A DNA stretch of 64,000 bases, from positions 620,001 through 684,000 of the forward strand of contig NZ_CP036266.1 in NCBI RefSeq assembly GCF_007744075.1, in the 5' to 3' direction. The number at the start of each line of letters is the position of its first letter. Position 1 is the first letter of the stretch. A program made the position numbers and the translations under genes. Positions 8,282 through 19,303 of the stretch are shown here, piece after piece. The stretch is from Gimesia chilikensis (GTDB lineage: Bacteria > Planctomycetota > Planctomycetia > Planctomycetales > Planctomycetaceae). The notes beneath the pieces were generated by a model. That model was not told the DNA's origin. It was given only the letters and a program-made list of their open reading frames with translations, and did no database searches.

Positions 8282-11200
8282 ATGTTGTTTGCATCAGACG
8301 CTACCAGATTACTTCCAGAACGCACCCGCTGTTTCCTGTATGGGGGCATGCTGATTCTGAGTTTACTGCTGCCCGGTTTCTGTTTCGGGCAGGAGTCCCT
8401 GGATGCGTGGCCCAATGGCCGCGATCAACTGGAGTTGTTTCCTGCGAGCCGTCAGTTTTCAAAACGCTATCAGGATGCCCGCCAGCTGATCGATGAGAAG
8501 AACTATTCTGCTGGGATTCCTGAGTTGCAGGCGATTCTGGATGCTCCGGAAGATTTTGTGGCCATTGATCGTGGCGTGGGCTTTCACAGCCTGAAACGGG
8601 CTGCCGAAGATCAACTGGCGGCGTTACCTCCGGATGGGAAAAAATACTATTCGGTGCAGTACGGTCCCACCGCTGAGCAGATGCTGCGCGAAGCACGGGA
8701 GCAGGACAACCAGGACCTCCTCCGCGAAGTCGTTCGTCGATTTTTTCATACCCAGGCGGGGGCCGAGGCTGCTTACACTCTGGGTTCTTATTACTACGAG
8801 CGGGGTGATTTACCGGCTGCAGCGCAGTTGTGGGAATCCCTCAGCGAACGGCATGATCTGGCTATTGAGAAGGAACCACATCTGACGTTCAAGCTGGCGG
8901 TCGCCTGGTACCATCTGGGGAACCTCGGAAAAAGTCGCCAGTCGCTGATGAAGCTGGCCCGAGAGACCAACGGTACAGACTATGTCTTTCCGAATGGCAA
9001 AAAGGTCGCGTTGTTCCAGGAAGGGCAGAACCCTGTCGCGTGGTTATCCCAACTGGTGGGAACGCTGGATCTGAAGGGAGCCCGGGAACAGTCTGACTGG
9101 ACTCTCTATCGCGGGAATGCAGAGCGAATCGCTTCCGCAGAGTTCGCCGTCCCTTCCTCGAAACCGGAGTGGCAGTTTTCCACGATCCGCGACCCATTCT
9201 TACAGAACAATCCAAATCTGCCTCCCCTGGAAGCGATCCTGCAGAAACTGGGTGACTTCCGTCGCAAGCATCTGTCGGGGGTATTACCTGCTGCCAGTCC
9301 GATTGTGGCAGGCGATACCGTTGTCGTGAGAACGCACAATAACCTCAAGGGCTTGGACCTGCGGTCCGGGAAACTGAAGTGGGAGACGACGGTTTCGGAT
9401 GCGTTGTTCCGCGAGATGCTGAAGGATCCGCAGAATTCCGATGAAGAATTTCTGGGTACGCCCCAGACCCCGTTACAGAAGTATCTGACGCAGCGAGCCT
9501 GGCAGGATTACACGGTCGGCCATTTAAGCTCAGATGGCAAGCTGGTATTCAGCGTGGAAAACGTTGGCTTTATCGGCGGTTTCTATCACTTCAGTCGGGA
9601 AGATCAGGAGAGCGTGCTCTCACCCAACTCATACAACCGTCTGATGGCCTTTGAAGTCGACACGGGTAAGTTCGTCTGGGAACTGGGAGGTCCCCGGTTA
9701 CAGAACCCGATTAATTACTCGGGGCACTACTTCCTTGGGCCGCCGTTACCCCTGAATGGCAAGCTGTATGCTCTGGCAGAAGAGGGACGCGAGTTTCGTC
9801 TGCTGGTGCTGGATCCGCAGACCGGAAAAACGCTCTGGACGCAGTCGCTGTTTCGCAGCGAGTATCCGATCGCCCGCGATTATACAACGGATCGTCGTCC
9901 GCTGGATCATATTCGTCGCCGCATGGGGTTGAGTCCTTCGCTGGCCCACGGCGTTCTGGTCTGTCCAACCGGTTCGGGGTGTACGGTGGGGATCAACGCC
10001 GTAACACGTCAACTGCTCTGGAGAAATGTGGAGCCACGCCGAAATGCGATTACCTCTTACGCTGCCTTCAGCCGCGATGCGAACGAGAACGCCGAAGGCT
10101 GGGCGGAATTCGCACCGTTGATCGTGGGTGACCGGGTCCTGTTAGAGTCACGTACGGGACAGAACCTGAAGTGCCTGGATCTGTTTGATGGTCGACTGAT
10201 CTGGTCGCGACCGCGGCAGGAATACCTGTTTATTGCCTCGGTACAGGATGGGAATATCCTGATGGTAGGACCGGGTTCAATTGAGGCACTCAAGTTAAGT
10301 GATGGAAGTCCGGCCTGGCCGAAAGCTCAGAAGATTCCAGCCCCCAGCGGACGGGGCATCGTGGTGCGGGATACATATTTTCTACCTGTGGATACAGGAG
10401 AGATCCTGAGTATCCGCCTGGATGATGGTCTGATTCTGGCCCGGACGCGGATCGAGACTGACACGCTGGTGGGAAATCTGTCAGCCGGGAGCGGGATGCT
10501 GGTCGCTCAGAATGAGACCGAAGTCGTCGGGTTTCGATCGGCGGCGTCCATCATTGAACAGATTCGCCTGGCGAGTCAGTCGGATCAGCCAGCGAAACAG
10601 GCAGAGGCGGAACTCTTGCGGGGTGAGTTGTATCTTTACTCTGGAAATGTGAAGCAGGCCCTGGCGAAAATTGAGCGGTCGATTGAGATCAAACCCACCA
10701 TCCGTGCGCGGCGACTGTATGCAGACATGATGCTGGAAAGTCTCGATCATGACTTCAGTCAGTATGAGAGTCAGATCAGTAAGATTGAACCACTGCTCGT
10801 TGACGAAAATCAACAGCGGCGTTTCTTCCAGATCCTGGCTACGAATTACCAGTCCAAGGGAAATCTGAAAGCGGCTCTGGAGAACTACCTGAAGCTCTCG
10901 GAATTGAAGAATCTGTTTTCTACCGAGACTGCCAAGGGGGGCGTTTTTGTTCGCACCGATCGCTGGATTCGTTCTCAGCTGGAACTGTTGATGGTGCGGG
11001 CGAATGAAGAGCAACGTCAGGAAATTGATGCATTCTTCTCCAGCTATTATACGAACCATCTGGCCTCTGCCGGTCAGGTTGAACTACAGCGATTCCTGAA
11101 GTGCTGTGGTAATCTCCCAGCCACACGTCAGGCGCGAATGCTGCTGGTTGAACGGCTGACGCAAGAGCTGAAAACGGCATCTCCGGGAAAGCAGTCGGTC

Positions 11201-12865
11201 TTGCGTCGGCAACTGATGCAGCAGCTTGAGCAGCTGCGCAACTCGGCTCAGCCTGTGAGTGCCTCCTTCGCCACGGCTAGACTGGCTGAGATCTATGTGT
11301 CACTCAATCAGTATGCCCAGGCAGAGGAGTTGTTGCAGGAGCTGAAAACAAAGTGGCCCGATGTCATCTGTCTGGATGGAAAATCGGGTCGACAGGTGGC
11401 GGAGTCCTGGCAGTCAGATCCGGAGTTTCAGAAACAGTCACGTTCCAGGTCAGTCTGGCCTGACTATCCGGCCCAGGTATATCGCGATGAGCAGTCCAAA
11501 GGTCAGAACACTTCGCTGCCGGTGGAAATTATCGGGCTGACAAATCCTTTATTCGAAAATCATCGACTGGAAGTGGGGCCGGCGAAAGAACAGCTGCTGG
11601 CATTTGACGGTGCTGGGAAGCCGCTGTGGACCTTCTCACTGGCGGAAGCCGGGATCGAAGTTCCACAACAGCCTTTCTTCTCGGCCCGCGTATTCGAGAA
11701 TTATCTGGTCGTGAATTTTGGGGCCGAATTTTTTGTGCTGGATACCATCAATCGGAAAACCGATGGTCAGCCAACCCTGCTCTGGAAACAGAGGATGATC
11801 GCCGGTCCGCCGAGCCTGCGTGATTACATTTCCATTGAACGCAGTGGTTTAGCGCCGGTGCTACGCGAATATATCACGCGGAATTCGGATCGCGAACAAC
11901 TGGGACGCATTGGCACAATCAATTCTGAATTCCTCTGCTATCAACTGGGGAGTGAATTAATCGCCGCCGATCTGCTGACTGGAGAAATTCTCTGGAAACG
12001 TCAGGGGCTGCCCAACAACAGCTGGCATTTTGGTGATGCGGAGCATGTGATTCTGATGACTTCTCAGAGCCGGACCGAGCCGCGGTATGTGGTTCGGAGT
12101 GGTCAGAATGGAGAGTCCGTCAATGCTTTCAAACTGAAGCCAGGTCACTCGGCGATTTTTGCGTTTGAACGCTATCTGCTGACACTGGGACCGCCCGCCG
12201 ATGATACGCGTCGACTTGAATTGCGGGACCTGGTCAGCGATGAAGTGGTCTGGAGTTTCGAGATCAACAAAGATACGAATTATACGCTGGGGCAGAATTA
12301 TGAGATCGCCATGGTGGCAGCGGATGGAACGATTTCCATACGAGACCTGCGGACTGGCGAGCAGAAGGTCGAAGTCAAAGGCCAGGCTGCACCCAATGTG
12401 ATGCGTGTGCTGCTGCTGGAGAACAAAAAGCAGTACCTGGTGTTTGTCAGTCTGCCCTATGTCGTAAAAAGTAGAGTAACGTATCGCCCTTTGAGTATGA
12501 CGTCTCTCCTGTTTAACGGGATGTTGTATTCCATCGATCGTGAAACGGGAGAGCTGATGTGGTCCCGGATGCTCGAGGCGCAGGGGATCGACTTCACACA
12601 GTTCTTCGATTTGCCGGTGATGACGTTTGGCATCCGCCGGGTTATGGGTATTTCAACTTCTTCGGGAAATCAGGTAGATCTGGAGGTCATCGATCTGCGG
12701 GATGGTTCGCAGGTACTTAAAGAGACGACGAGCAGCAATCGTCTGCGAACCTGGGTCGTACCCGATCTGGAGAAGAAAGATATTCTGATTGAACCATTCC
12801 AGATCCGGTTGAGTTTTGAAGAACCGCCGGTAGTCGCGCCGAAACCTGTAGCGGCTCCTCAGTAG
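8282..12865 (+). CDS. Large secreted protein: two PQQ-type propellers flanking a TPR region
   Basis: About 1527 residues. A signal peptide (GGMLILSLLLPGFCFGQ) ends near residue 39. Residues 60-260 have TPR-like helices (GAEAAYTLGSYYYERGDLPA). The first PQQ/BamB-like propeller spans about residues 335-755, with repeated VVVRTHNNLKGLDLRSGKLKW-type blades. A long helical TPR-like stretch covers about 760-1070 (AELLRGELYLYSGNVKQALAKIERSIEIKP). A second propeller runs about 1080-1510. A Pro/Ala tail closes it. The ATG at 8282 is chosen for the signal peptide; a GTG at 8192 is in frame but adds an uncharacteristic N-terminus. Its size and double propeller suggest a scaffold for envelope complexes. 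No haem or enzyme active site is visible. Confidence 0.72.
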   Translation: MLFASDATRLLPERTRCFLYGGMLILSLLLPGFCFGQESLDAWPNGRDQLELFPASRQFSKRYQDARQLIDEKNYSAGIPELQAILDAPEDFVAIDRGVGFHSLKRAAEDQLAALPPDGKKYYSVQYGPTAEQMLREAREQDNQDLLREVVRRFFHTQAGAEAAYTLGSYYYERGDLPAAAQLWESLSERHDLAIEKEPHLTFKLAVAWYHLGNLGKSRQSLMKLARETNGTDYVFPNGKKVALFQEGQNPVAWLSQLVGTLDLKGAREQSDWTLYRGNAERIASAEFAVPSSKPEWQFSTIRDPFLQNNPNLPPLEAILQKLGDFRRKHLSGVLPAASPIVAGDTVVVRTHNNLKGLDLRSGKLKWETTVSDALFREMLKDPQNSDEEFLGTPQTPLQKYLTQRAWQDYTVGHLSSDGKLVFSVENVGFIGGFYHFSREDQESVLSPNSYNRLMAFEVDTGKFVWELGGPRLQNPINYSGHYFLGPPLPLNGKLYALAEEGREFRLLVLDPQTGKTLWTQSLFRSEYPIARDYTTDRRPLDHIRRRMGLSPSLAHGVLVCPTGSGCTVGINAVTRQLLWRNVEPRRNAITSYAAFSRDANENAEGWAEFAPLIVGDRVLLESRTGQNLKCLDLFDGRLIWSRPRQEYLFIASVQDGNILMVGPGSIEALKLSDGSPAWPKAQKIPAPSGRGIVVRDTYFLPVDTGEILSIRLDDGLILARTRIETDTLVGNLSAGSGMLVAQNETEVVGFRSAASIIEQIRLASQSDQPAKQAEAELLRGELYLYSGNVKQALAKIERSIEIKPTIRARRLYADMMLESLDHDFSQYESQISKIEPLLVDENQQRRFFQILATNYQSKGNLKAALENYLKLSELKNLFSTETAKGGVFVRTDRWIRSQLELLMVRANEEQRQEIDAFFSSYYTNHLASAGQVELQRFLKCCGNLPATRQARMLLVERLTQELKTASPGKQSVLRRQLMQQLEQLRNSAQPVSASFATARLAEIYVSLNQYAQAEELLQELKTKWPDVICLDGKSGRQVAESWQSDPEFQKQSRSRSVWPDYPAQVYRDEQSKGQNTSLPVEIIGLTNPLFENHRLEVGPAKEQLLAFDGAGKPLWTFSLAEAGIEVPQQPFFSARVFENYLVVNFGAEFFVLDTINRKTDGQPTLLWKQRMIAGPPSLRDYISIERSGLAPVLREYITRNSDREQLGRIGTINSEFLCYQLGSELIAADLLTGEILWKRQGLPNNSWHFGDAEHVILMTSQSRTEPRYVVRSGQNGESVNAFKLKPGHSAIFAFERYLLTLGPPADDTRRLELRDLVSDEVVWSFEINKDTNYTLGQNYEIAMVAADGTISIRDLRTGEQKVEVKGQAAPNVMRVLLLENKKQYLVFVSLPYVVKSRVTYRPLSMTSLLFNGMLYSIDRETGELMWSRMLEAQGIDFTQFFDLPVMTFGIRRVMGISTSSGNQVDLEVIDLRDGSQVLKETTSSNRLRTWVVPDLEKKDILIEPFQIRLSFEEPPVVAPKPVAAPQ

Positions 12866-12934
12866 GGCAACTCAGGCGATCGGTGCTAATGATCTGAGTC
12901 GACGCGCGAGTACTTTGCGGACTTCTGTGACGAT

Positions 12935-13915
12935 TTAATAGTTGTCGTCGTCTTCGTCATCCTCGAAGTCTTCAAAATCGTCATCATCCCGGTCCGGGTG
13001 CAGGGGGTTATCCGGGGAGAAGAAGAAGTCTCCCAGTCCCATCGGCATCATGTTGCCACCCAGGTTCTGCTGACGCTTTTCTGAGAGAGATTCGAGGTCG
13101 AGGGCATCATCACCCAGGCAGCTCTTCAGGGACTCGAGCCAGATGGTATCTTTGCTGAGGGGGTGTTCTTTATCCTGAGCGGCACGTTTGAGTGCCAGTC
13201 GCAGCACGTTGATGCCGTCACGGGTTGAGAAATCGAGTTTCAGGCTGTGTGACTGCTGCAGGAAGTCGACGGTCAGGTCGAGCATATGCTCATCGGCGAA
13301 GGGGAGATGATAGTGCAGGATCATCTTCTCATCTTCGCGGTTCGGATGTTCGAGAGTGATGCTGGGCTGCAGACGACTGAGGATATAGTCGGGGATTTCG
13401 AAGGTAGACTCATCCTCGTTCATGGTGACCGCACAACGGAAATCGGGATGTGCGGGGATTGTGACGCCGGCGACAATGGATTCGATGTAGCGCCGATGAT
13501 CGAGCAGTGGCGCGAGGCTGGCCCATGATTTTTCATTCATGCGGTTGCCTTCATCGAGCACACAGATGCCGCCACGAATCATGGCGCTGACGAGTGGAGA
13601 GGCGTGATACTTGATTTTCCCACTTTCGGCGAGTACCGGGGTGACCAGCAGATCTTCAGGTCGTGTGTCTGCAGTACATTGATAGATGTAGAGTTCCTGC
13701 TCGCGTGTGCGTGCGCCTGCGATGGCCAGCGAAGTTTTTCCGATACCGGGGGTGCCCACCAGTCGCGGTGTGAGTGGCATATCTTTTTCGTCGATTACCA
13801 GCCAGCAGGCGAGCAACTGCTTGAGTGCTTCATGTTGTCCGATCCAGTCGCTGACGGTCTGGTCCGGCCGTCCCAGATGCAGTCCGACACCATCGATTTC
13901 CACGTGTTGTGACAT
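12935..13915 (-). CDS. MoxR-like AAA ATPase with acidic tail
   Basis: A 326-residue cytosolic AAA+ ATPase of the MoxR/AAA_5 group. Walker A is GTPGIGKTS (about residues 54-62) and Walker B is ICVLDEGN (about 116-123). Sensor-like and lid regions follow ([20 protein letters not shown]). MoxR ATPases usually act as chaperones with a von Willebrand A partner to assemble metalloenzymes or envelope complexes. No VWA gene is beside it, and its neighbours are the convergent propeller gene and the CBS protein. The C-terminus is extremely acidic (long runs of D and E in the last 20 residues), possibly for partner or cation binding. Confidence 0.82.
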   Translation of the reverse strand: MSQHVEIDGVGLHLGRPDQTVSDWIGQHEALKQLLACWLVIDEKDMPLTPRLVGTPGIGKTSLAIAGARTREQELYIYQCTADTRPEDLLVTPVLAESGKIKYHASPLVSAMIRGGICVLDEGNRMNEKSWASLAPLLDHRRYIESIVAGVTIPAHPDFRCAVTMNEDESTFEIPDYILSRLQPSITLEHPNREDEKMILHYHLPFADEHMLDLTVDFLQQSHSLKLDFSTRDGINVLRLALKRAAQDKEHPLSKDTIWLESLKSCLGDDALDLESLSEKRQQNLGGNMMPMGLGDFFFSPDNPLHPDRDDDDFEDFEDDEDDDNY

Positions 13916-14360
13916 TGCCCTGATTTCTATTGTCTGACCAGGGGCTGTGAAACACCGCCGGTGCAGGAGATTCTAAAGTTGAGTAGGCGAAGCCTGATTA
14001 TAAGCGTCCCGGAGCGTATCTGTCAGGTCTCGACTTCCAGGATGGGGGAGAAATTGGTGTAAAAGGCGCAGGAATCATTTTTTGCAGAAATCGTTAAGTC
14101 GTTGAAATTGTGAAAGATAACGCTGGTCAGATCACATGTACGGATACGTGATTAGCGGAAAAGATTTTGAGTAATCAAAAAGTGGTTGGTAAAATATAAA
14201 AGTTTTCCACATTCGATTATGAATAACGTGCCAGGCGTTATTTCATTTCTATATTGAGTTCACACTGATCACCTCGTTCTGAAGTCATTTCCTGTCACTG
14301 TTTATTGTGTGACTCACTGACCTGGTCTCTAAAATCGCCAATTTAGAAGGGGGAAAAGCT
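13916..14360. other. AT-rich divergent promoter region
   Basis: About 445 bases between the divergent MoxR-like and CBS genes. An inverted repeat AATAACG/CGTTATT (14222-14228 and 14236-14242) lies 118 nt before the CBS start and may be an operator or attenuator. AAGGGGG at about 14346-14352 is the CBS ribosome-binding site. No gene is supported. Confidence 0.4.
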
Positions 14361-14840
14361 ATGGATAAGCCTGTACTCGCGAAAGACATCATGGTCACGA
14401 AGTTAATCACCTTAACTCCGGACATGGATGTACATGAAGCAATCGGGAAGCTGTTAAATCATCGGATTTCCGGTGCACCCGTATTGGATTCAGAACGCAG
14501 ATTACTGGGTGTCTTTTCAGAACGGTGCTGCATGGATGTGCTGATTAAAGCCAGCTATGAGCAGTTGCCTTCAACTCAGATCTTTCCGTTTATCGATACG
14601 GAACCGCGGTGTATCACGGAAGACACGGATCTGTTGACCATCGCGCAGATTTTTCAGAGCACGCCGACACGTCGTCTGCCGGTCGTCCGCGATGGAAACT
14701 GCCTGGTTGGCCAGATCAGTCGCCGTGATCTCTTGAAAGCGGAATTGAAACATCTGCAGTTCAAGACCAATCTGCCTCAGGAGAAAAACCTGTTGTATCT
14801 GAGTGGTATTATGAACCGGGAAGAGTCGCCGATTGCCTGA
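14361..14840 (+). CDS. Two-CBS-domain protein
   Basis: A 159-residue protein made of two CBS motifs (about residues 8-65 and 75-135). Each has the DIMVTKLITLTPDMDVHEA and CITEDTDLLTIAQIF type openings and the 'G(A)PVLD..RRLLGVFSERC' and 'RLPVVRDGNCLVGQISRRDLL' ends. CBS pairs bind adenosine nucleotides and act as energy sensors of partner enzymes. No effector domain is fused, so it probably works in trans. It is followed by a strong terminator at 14885-14923. The ATG has an AAGGGGG ribosome-binding site. Confidence 0.85.
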   Translation: MDKPVLAKDIMVTKLITLTPDMDVHEAIGKLLNHRISGAPVLDSERRLLGVFSERCCMDVLIKASYEQLPSTQIFPFIDTEPRCITEDTDLLTIAQIFQSTPTRRLPVVRDGNCLVGQISRRDLLKAELKHLQFKTNLPQEKNLLYLSGIMNREESPIA

Positions 14841-14884
14841 TCGGTCTCCTGTTGCAGAGTAAAATAGAAGAGTGAGTCTTGCCT

Positions 14885-14923
14885 GAGAAAAACCAGCTGA
14901 ACCTGTTTCAGCTGGTTTTTCTC
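14885..14923 (+). terminator. Perfect 17-bp hairpin terminator
   Basis: Arms 14885-14901 and 14907-14923 pair perfectly around a 5-nt loop. The base of the stem itself is A-rich and T-rich (GAGAAAAACC / GGTTTTTCTC), so it can work in both directions. It separates the CBS gene from frr. Confidence 0.85.
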
Positions 14924-15076
14924 GTTCCTGACGGTTTGATTTTCAGAGCTGGTCAACTAAAATCGGGCCAGTTCGCGTTGCTGACAGACTGAACATTTCC
15001 GGTCAGTGGGGCGAGCGGTATCCAGTCAGACATCGATTCTATTCAGATAAAGCTAACTATTCGAAGGACTTGCAGC

Positions 15077-15637
15077 ATGGACCAGGCAGAAATTTTACTC
15101 GACGCGGAAGAGAGAATGGACAAAGCGGTTCACGTATTTCAAGGTCAGCTGCAGGGGATTCGTACGGGGCGGGCCACCCCCGGTCTGGTGGATTCGATCC
15201 GCGTGGATTACTACGGTTCACCGACTCCGTTGAAGCAGATGGCGAACGTGAGCGTTCCCGAGCCGCAGCAGATTCTGATTCGCCCCTTCGATGCCCAGAT
15301 GGTGGGAGAGATTGCCAAAGCGATCCAGGCCAGCGATATGGGACTGGCACCGAATACCGATGGCCGCGTGGTGCGGTTAAACATTCCCCCGCTTTCGACG
15401 GAGCGTCGTCGACAGTTGGTCTCCCGCGTGAAAGAGCTGGCTGAAGAAGCCCGGATTTCGATCCGCAACATCCGCCGGGATGCAAACAAGCATGCTGACC
15501 AGTCCGAAAAAGACAAAGTGATGGGGGAAGACGAACGGGACGATACCAAGGATCAGATCCAGGAACTGACCAAGAAGTTCGAAGGTAAAGTCAACAGCAT
15601 GGCGGATGCGAAAGAAAAAGACGTGATGGACGAGTAG
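15077..15637 (+). CDS. frr: Ribosome recycling factor
   Basis: RRF works with EF-G in the cytoplasm to split the post-termination ribosome. The 186-residue length is standard. The family motifs are present: QGIRTGRATPGLVDSIRVDYYG near residues 28-50, PLKQMANVSVPEP, and RLNIPPLSTERRRQLV followed by ISIRNIRRDANK. AAGGA lies about 8 nt before the ATG. In many bacteria frr follows pyrH and tsf; here it stands alone behind a terminator, followed about 140 nt later by pgk. Confidence 0.96.
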   Translation: MDQAEILLDAEERMDKAVHVFQGQLQGIRTGRATPGLVDSIRVDYYGSPTPLKQMANVSVPEPQQILIRPFDAQMVGEIAKAIQASDMGLAPNTDGRVVRLNIPPLSTERRRQLVSRVKELAEEARISIRNIRRDANKHADQSEKDKVMGEDERDDTKDQIQELTKKFEGKVNSMADAKEKDVMDE

Positions 15638-15779
15638 TCCGTCGGTCTTTCAGTAGCCCGCGCTCGCAACTTAAAGTGCTCCCGCCAGTATAATCAGGAA
15701 TTCGTCGTTTTTCGGACGGGTTCAATACAGTCACATTCTATCTTAACCTCTGTAATCAAAGAGACAGGTTCAAGTTTCC

Positions 15780-16967
15780 ATGGCAAAGAAAACAATTGAA
15801 AACGTAGACGTAGCGGGTAAGACCGTATTGATGCGTGTGGATTTTAACGTTCCGCTGGATGACGATCTGAATATTACCGATGATCGCCGGGTGCGGATGG
15901 CTCTGCCTTCGATCAAGTCGGTTATCGATCGTGGCGGTCGCCTGATTCTGATGAGTCACCTGGGACGTCCCAAGGGGGATGCCGGTGATGCGAAATTCAG
16001 CCTCAAGCCAACCGCTGCCTGCCTGGGTAAGCTGCTGGATCAGGACGTCGCCTTTGCGACGGATACGGTTGGCGACGATGCGAAGGCGAAAGTCGCTGCC
16101 CTGGAAGATGGCCAGGTACTGATCCTGGAGAACCTGCGGTTCAACGATGGTGAGAAAAAAGGGGATGCCGCTTTCGCAGGTGCGCTGGCAGCGTTCGCTG
16201 ATATCTACTGCAACGACGCTTTTGGTACCTGCCACCGGACCGATGCTTCGATGGTCGCAGTTCCGGAAGCCATGGACGGTAAGCCGAAAGTCGTTGGTTT
16301 CCTGGTATCGAAGGAAATTCAATACCTGTCCGATGCGATTGCGAATCCACAGCGTCCGTTCGTGGCGATTCTGGGGGGAGCGAAAGTCTCTGACAAGATC
16401 AACGTGATCAACAACCTGCTGGGCATTTGTGATAAGGTGCTGATCGGCGGGGCAATGGCTTACACCTTTGCTTTGGCGCAGGGGGGCCAGGTTGGTGACA
16501 GCCTGGTAGAGAAGGACAAGGTCGAACTGGCCAAAGAGCTGATCGCCAAAGGGGGCGACAAACTAATGCTGCCGGTCGACACACACTGTGGCGACGACTT
16601 TAGCAGCAACTGCAACAAGCAGGTTGTGAAAGCCGGTGAAATCCCCGATGGTTTTGAGGGACTGGACATCGGCCCGGAATCGGCGAAACTATTTGCTGAG
16701 ACAGTCAAGTCCGCTAAAACAGTGGTCTGGAACGGACCGATGGGTGTGTTCGAAATGCCGCCGTTCGATGAAGGAACCAAAGCGGTTGCCCAGGCGATCG
16801 CAGACAGCGATGCGACCAGCATCATTGGTGGTGGCGACAGTGCCGCCGCGATCCAGCAGCTCGGTTTTGCCGATCAGGTCTCGCATGTGAGTACCGGCGG
16901 TGGTGCCAGCCTGGCGATGCTGGAAGGTCAGGAATTTGCAGCTGTGAATCTGCTGGATGAAGCCTGA
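15780..16967 (+). CDS. pgk: Phosphoglycerate kinase
   Basis: PGK transfers the acyl-phosphate of 1,3-bisphosphoglycerate to ADP in glycolysis, or the reverse in gluconeogenesis. The 395-residue product has the N-terminal [12 protein letters not shown] motif, [10 protein letters not shown] substrate-site residues, [12 protein letters not shown], the hinge [12 protein letters not shown] and the nucleotide-site WNGPMGVFE and GGGDSAAAI. No key residue looks altered. It is monocistronic, with a terminator directly after it, and is not beside gap in this window. Confidence 0.96.
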   Translation: MAKKTIENVDVAGKTVLMRVDFNVPLDDDLNITDDRRVRMALPSIKSVIDRGGRLILMSHLGRPKGDAGDAKFSLKPTAACLGKLLDQDVAFATDTVGDDAKAKVAALEDGQVLILENLRFNDGEKKGDAAFAGALAAFADIYCNDAFGTCHRTDASMVAVPEAMDGKPKVVGFLVSKEIQYLSDAIANPQRPFVAILGGAKVSDKINVINNLLGICDKVLIGGAMAYTFALAQGGQVGDSLVEKDKVELAKELIAKGGDKLMLPVDTHCGDDFSSNCNKQVVKAGEIPDGFEGLDIGPESAKLFAETVKSAKTVVWNGPMGVFEMPPFDEGTKAVAQAIADSDATSIIGGGDSAAAIQQLGFADQVSHVSTGGGASLAMLEGQEFAAVNLLDEA

Positions 16968-16997
16968 TTGAATCCCGCTGAATAATCGAGTTTCTCA

Positions 16998-17032
16998 GAC
17001 ACAGTCCTTCACGTGAGGGACTGTGTCTTTTT
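16998..17032 (+). terminator. Terminator after pgk
   Basis: A 15-base inverted repeat (16998-17012 with 17013-17027, one G-U pair) with a small CACGTG turn is followed by five Ts, 31 nt after the pgk stop. Confidence 0.85.
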
Positions 17033-17171
17033 GTTTGGCAATGATCTACTCGCAACCCGGGTAGCGAGGCGGTAGAATAAAGGATGTGGCGGGTTCTGTT
17101 TGTGCCACCCGTAAAACTCTGGTGTTATTTCAATAGCTCTCATTAGCAGTAGTGAATGGGGAGTGAGGCAA

Positions 17172-17969
17172 ATGGTGACGTCGTTATTCTCAAGTGAAGA
17201 AATCGAGCGGTTTCAGCGAGACGGTTTTGTGGTCGTGGAATCGTTATTCAGTGAGGAAGAAGTAGCGCTACTGGGGCAGATTGGTCGGGCAGACCTGGCG
17301 ATGCAGCAGGCGACTTTCAGCCGGGCTGACGGAGAAGGGGGCGCGGTCAAACTGAGCGTGGAGAACGAAGTCGGCGAAGACATCTATGGTGCGATTGCCG
17401 CCGGTCACCGGGTTGTGGATCGGATGGAAGAACTGCTCGGTGATGAAGTCTACCATTACCACCATAAGATGATCCAGAAAGAAGCGAAAGTGGGTGGTGC
17501 CTGGGCATGGCATCAGGATTATGGATACTGGTACAACAATGGTTGCCTGTTTCCGGATATGGCCAGCTGTATGATTGCTGTCGACCGGGCGACCCAGGAG
17601 AACGGTTGCCTGCAGGTGCTCAAAGGGAGCCATCTGATGGGGCGGATGAATCATGGCAAGGTGGGTGACCAGACTGGCGCAGATCCGGAGCGTGTGGCGG
17701 CGGCCTGCGAGCGGTTTGAACTCGTGTACTGCACGCTGGAACCGGGATCGGCGATCTTCTTTCACTCCAATCTGCTGCACCGTTCAGATCAGAATAAAAG
17801 CGACCATCCGCGGTGGGGGTTCATCTGCTGCTACAACACGAAGCACAACGATCCATATAAGGAGTCGCGACACCCTCAGTACACACCGCTGACGAAGAGG
17901 GATGATGCGGACGTGTTGAAAATCGGTCATGCCCAGTGGGAACAGATACAGGCAGATTCATCGCTGTGA
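17172..17969 (+). CDS. Phytanoyl-CoA dioxygenase (PhyH) family protein
   Basis: PhyH-family enzymes are Fe(II)/2-oxoglutarate-dependent hydroxylases. The 265-residue product opens with a typical FSSEEIERFQRDGFVVVESLFS. The iron-binding His-x-Asp is in WAWHQDYGYW (about residue 115), and the distal His and the 2-oxoglutarate-binding Arg region are in FFHSNLLHRSDQNKSDHPRW. The substrate is not predictable; planctomycetes carry many such paralogues. The ATG at 17172 is preferred over a GTG at 17163. It ends 27 nt before queG and may be co-transcribed with it. Confidence 0.85.
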   Translation: MVTSLFSSEEIERFQRDGFVVVESLFSEEEVALLGQIGRADLAMQQATFSRADGEGGAVKLSVENEVGEDIYGAIAAGHRVVDRMEELLGDEVYHYHHKMIQKEAKVGGAWAWHQDYGYWYNNGCLFPDMASCMIAVDRATQENGCLQVLKGSHLMGRMNHGKVGDQTGADPERVAAACERFELVYCTLEPGSAIFFHSNLLHRSDQNKSDHPRWGFICCYNTKHNDPYKESRHPQYTPLTKRDDADVLKIGHAQWEQIQADSSL

Positions 17970-17996
17970 TGAGTGACGTCGAATTGTGGGAGCAGA

Positions 17997-19157
<1,161 letters not shown>

Positions 19158-19303
19158 GGCGAATAAACTGGAAAATGCGGGGAGAAAGTGGCGGGCTCTG
19201 ATGGAAAAGTGACAGTGCGTGTATTACGATCTGCAACAGAGTTAAGCCAACAAAAAATCTTTGGTTCGAATATCAGAACGTTATTGTGAATGGGAGCAGT
19301 GAG

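Noticed and set aside
15057-15485. Antisense and alternative frames over frr
   Set aside because: frr is intact and conserved across the whole interval; the extra frames are compositionally biased Ser/Arg/Pro.
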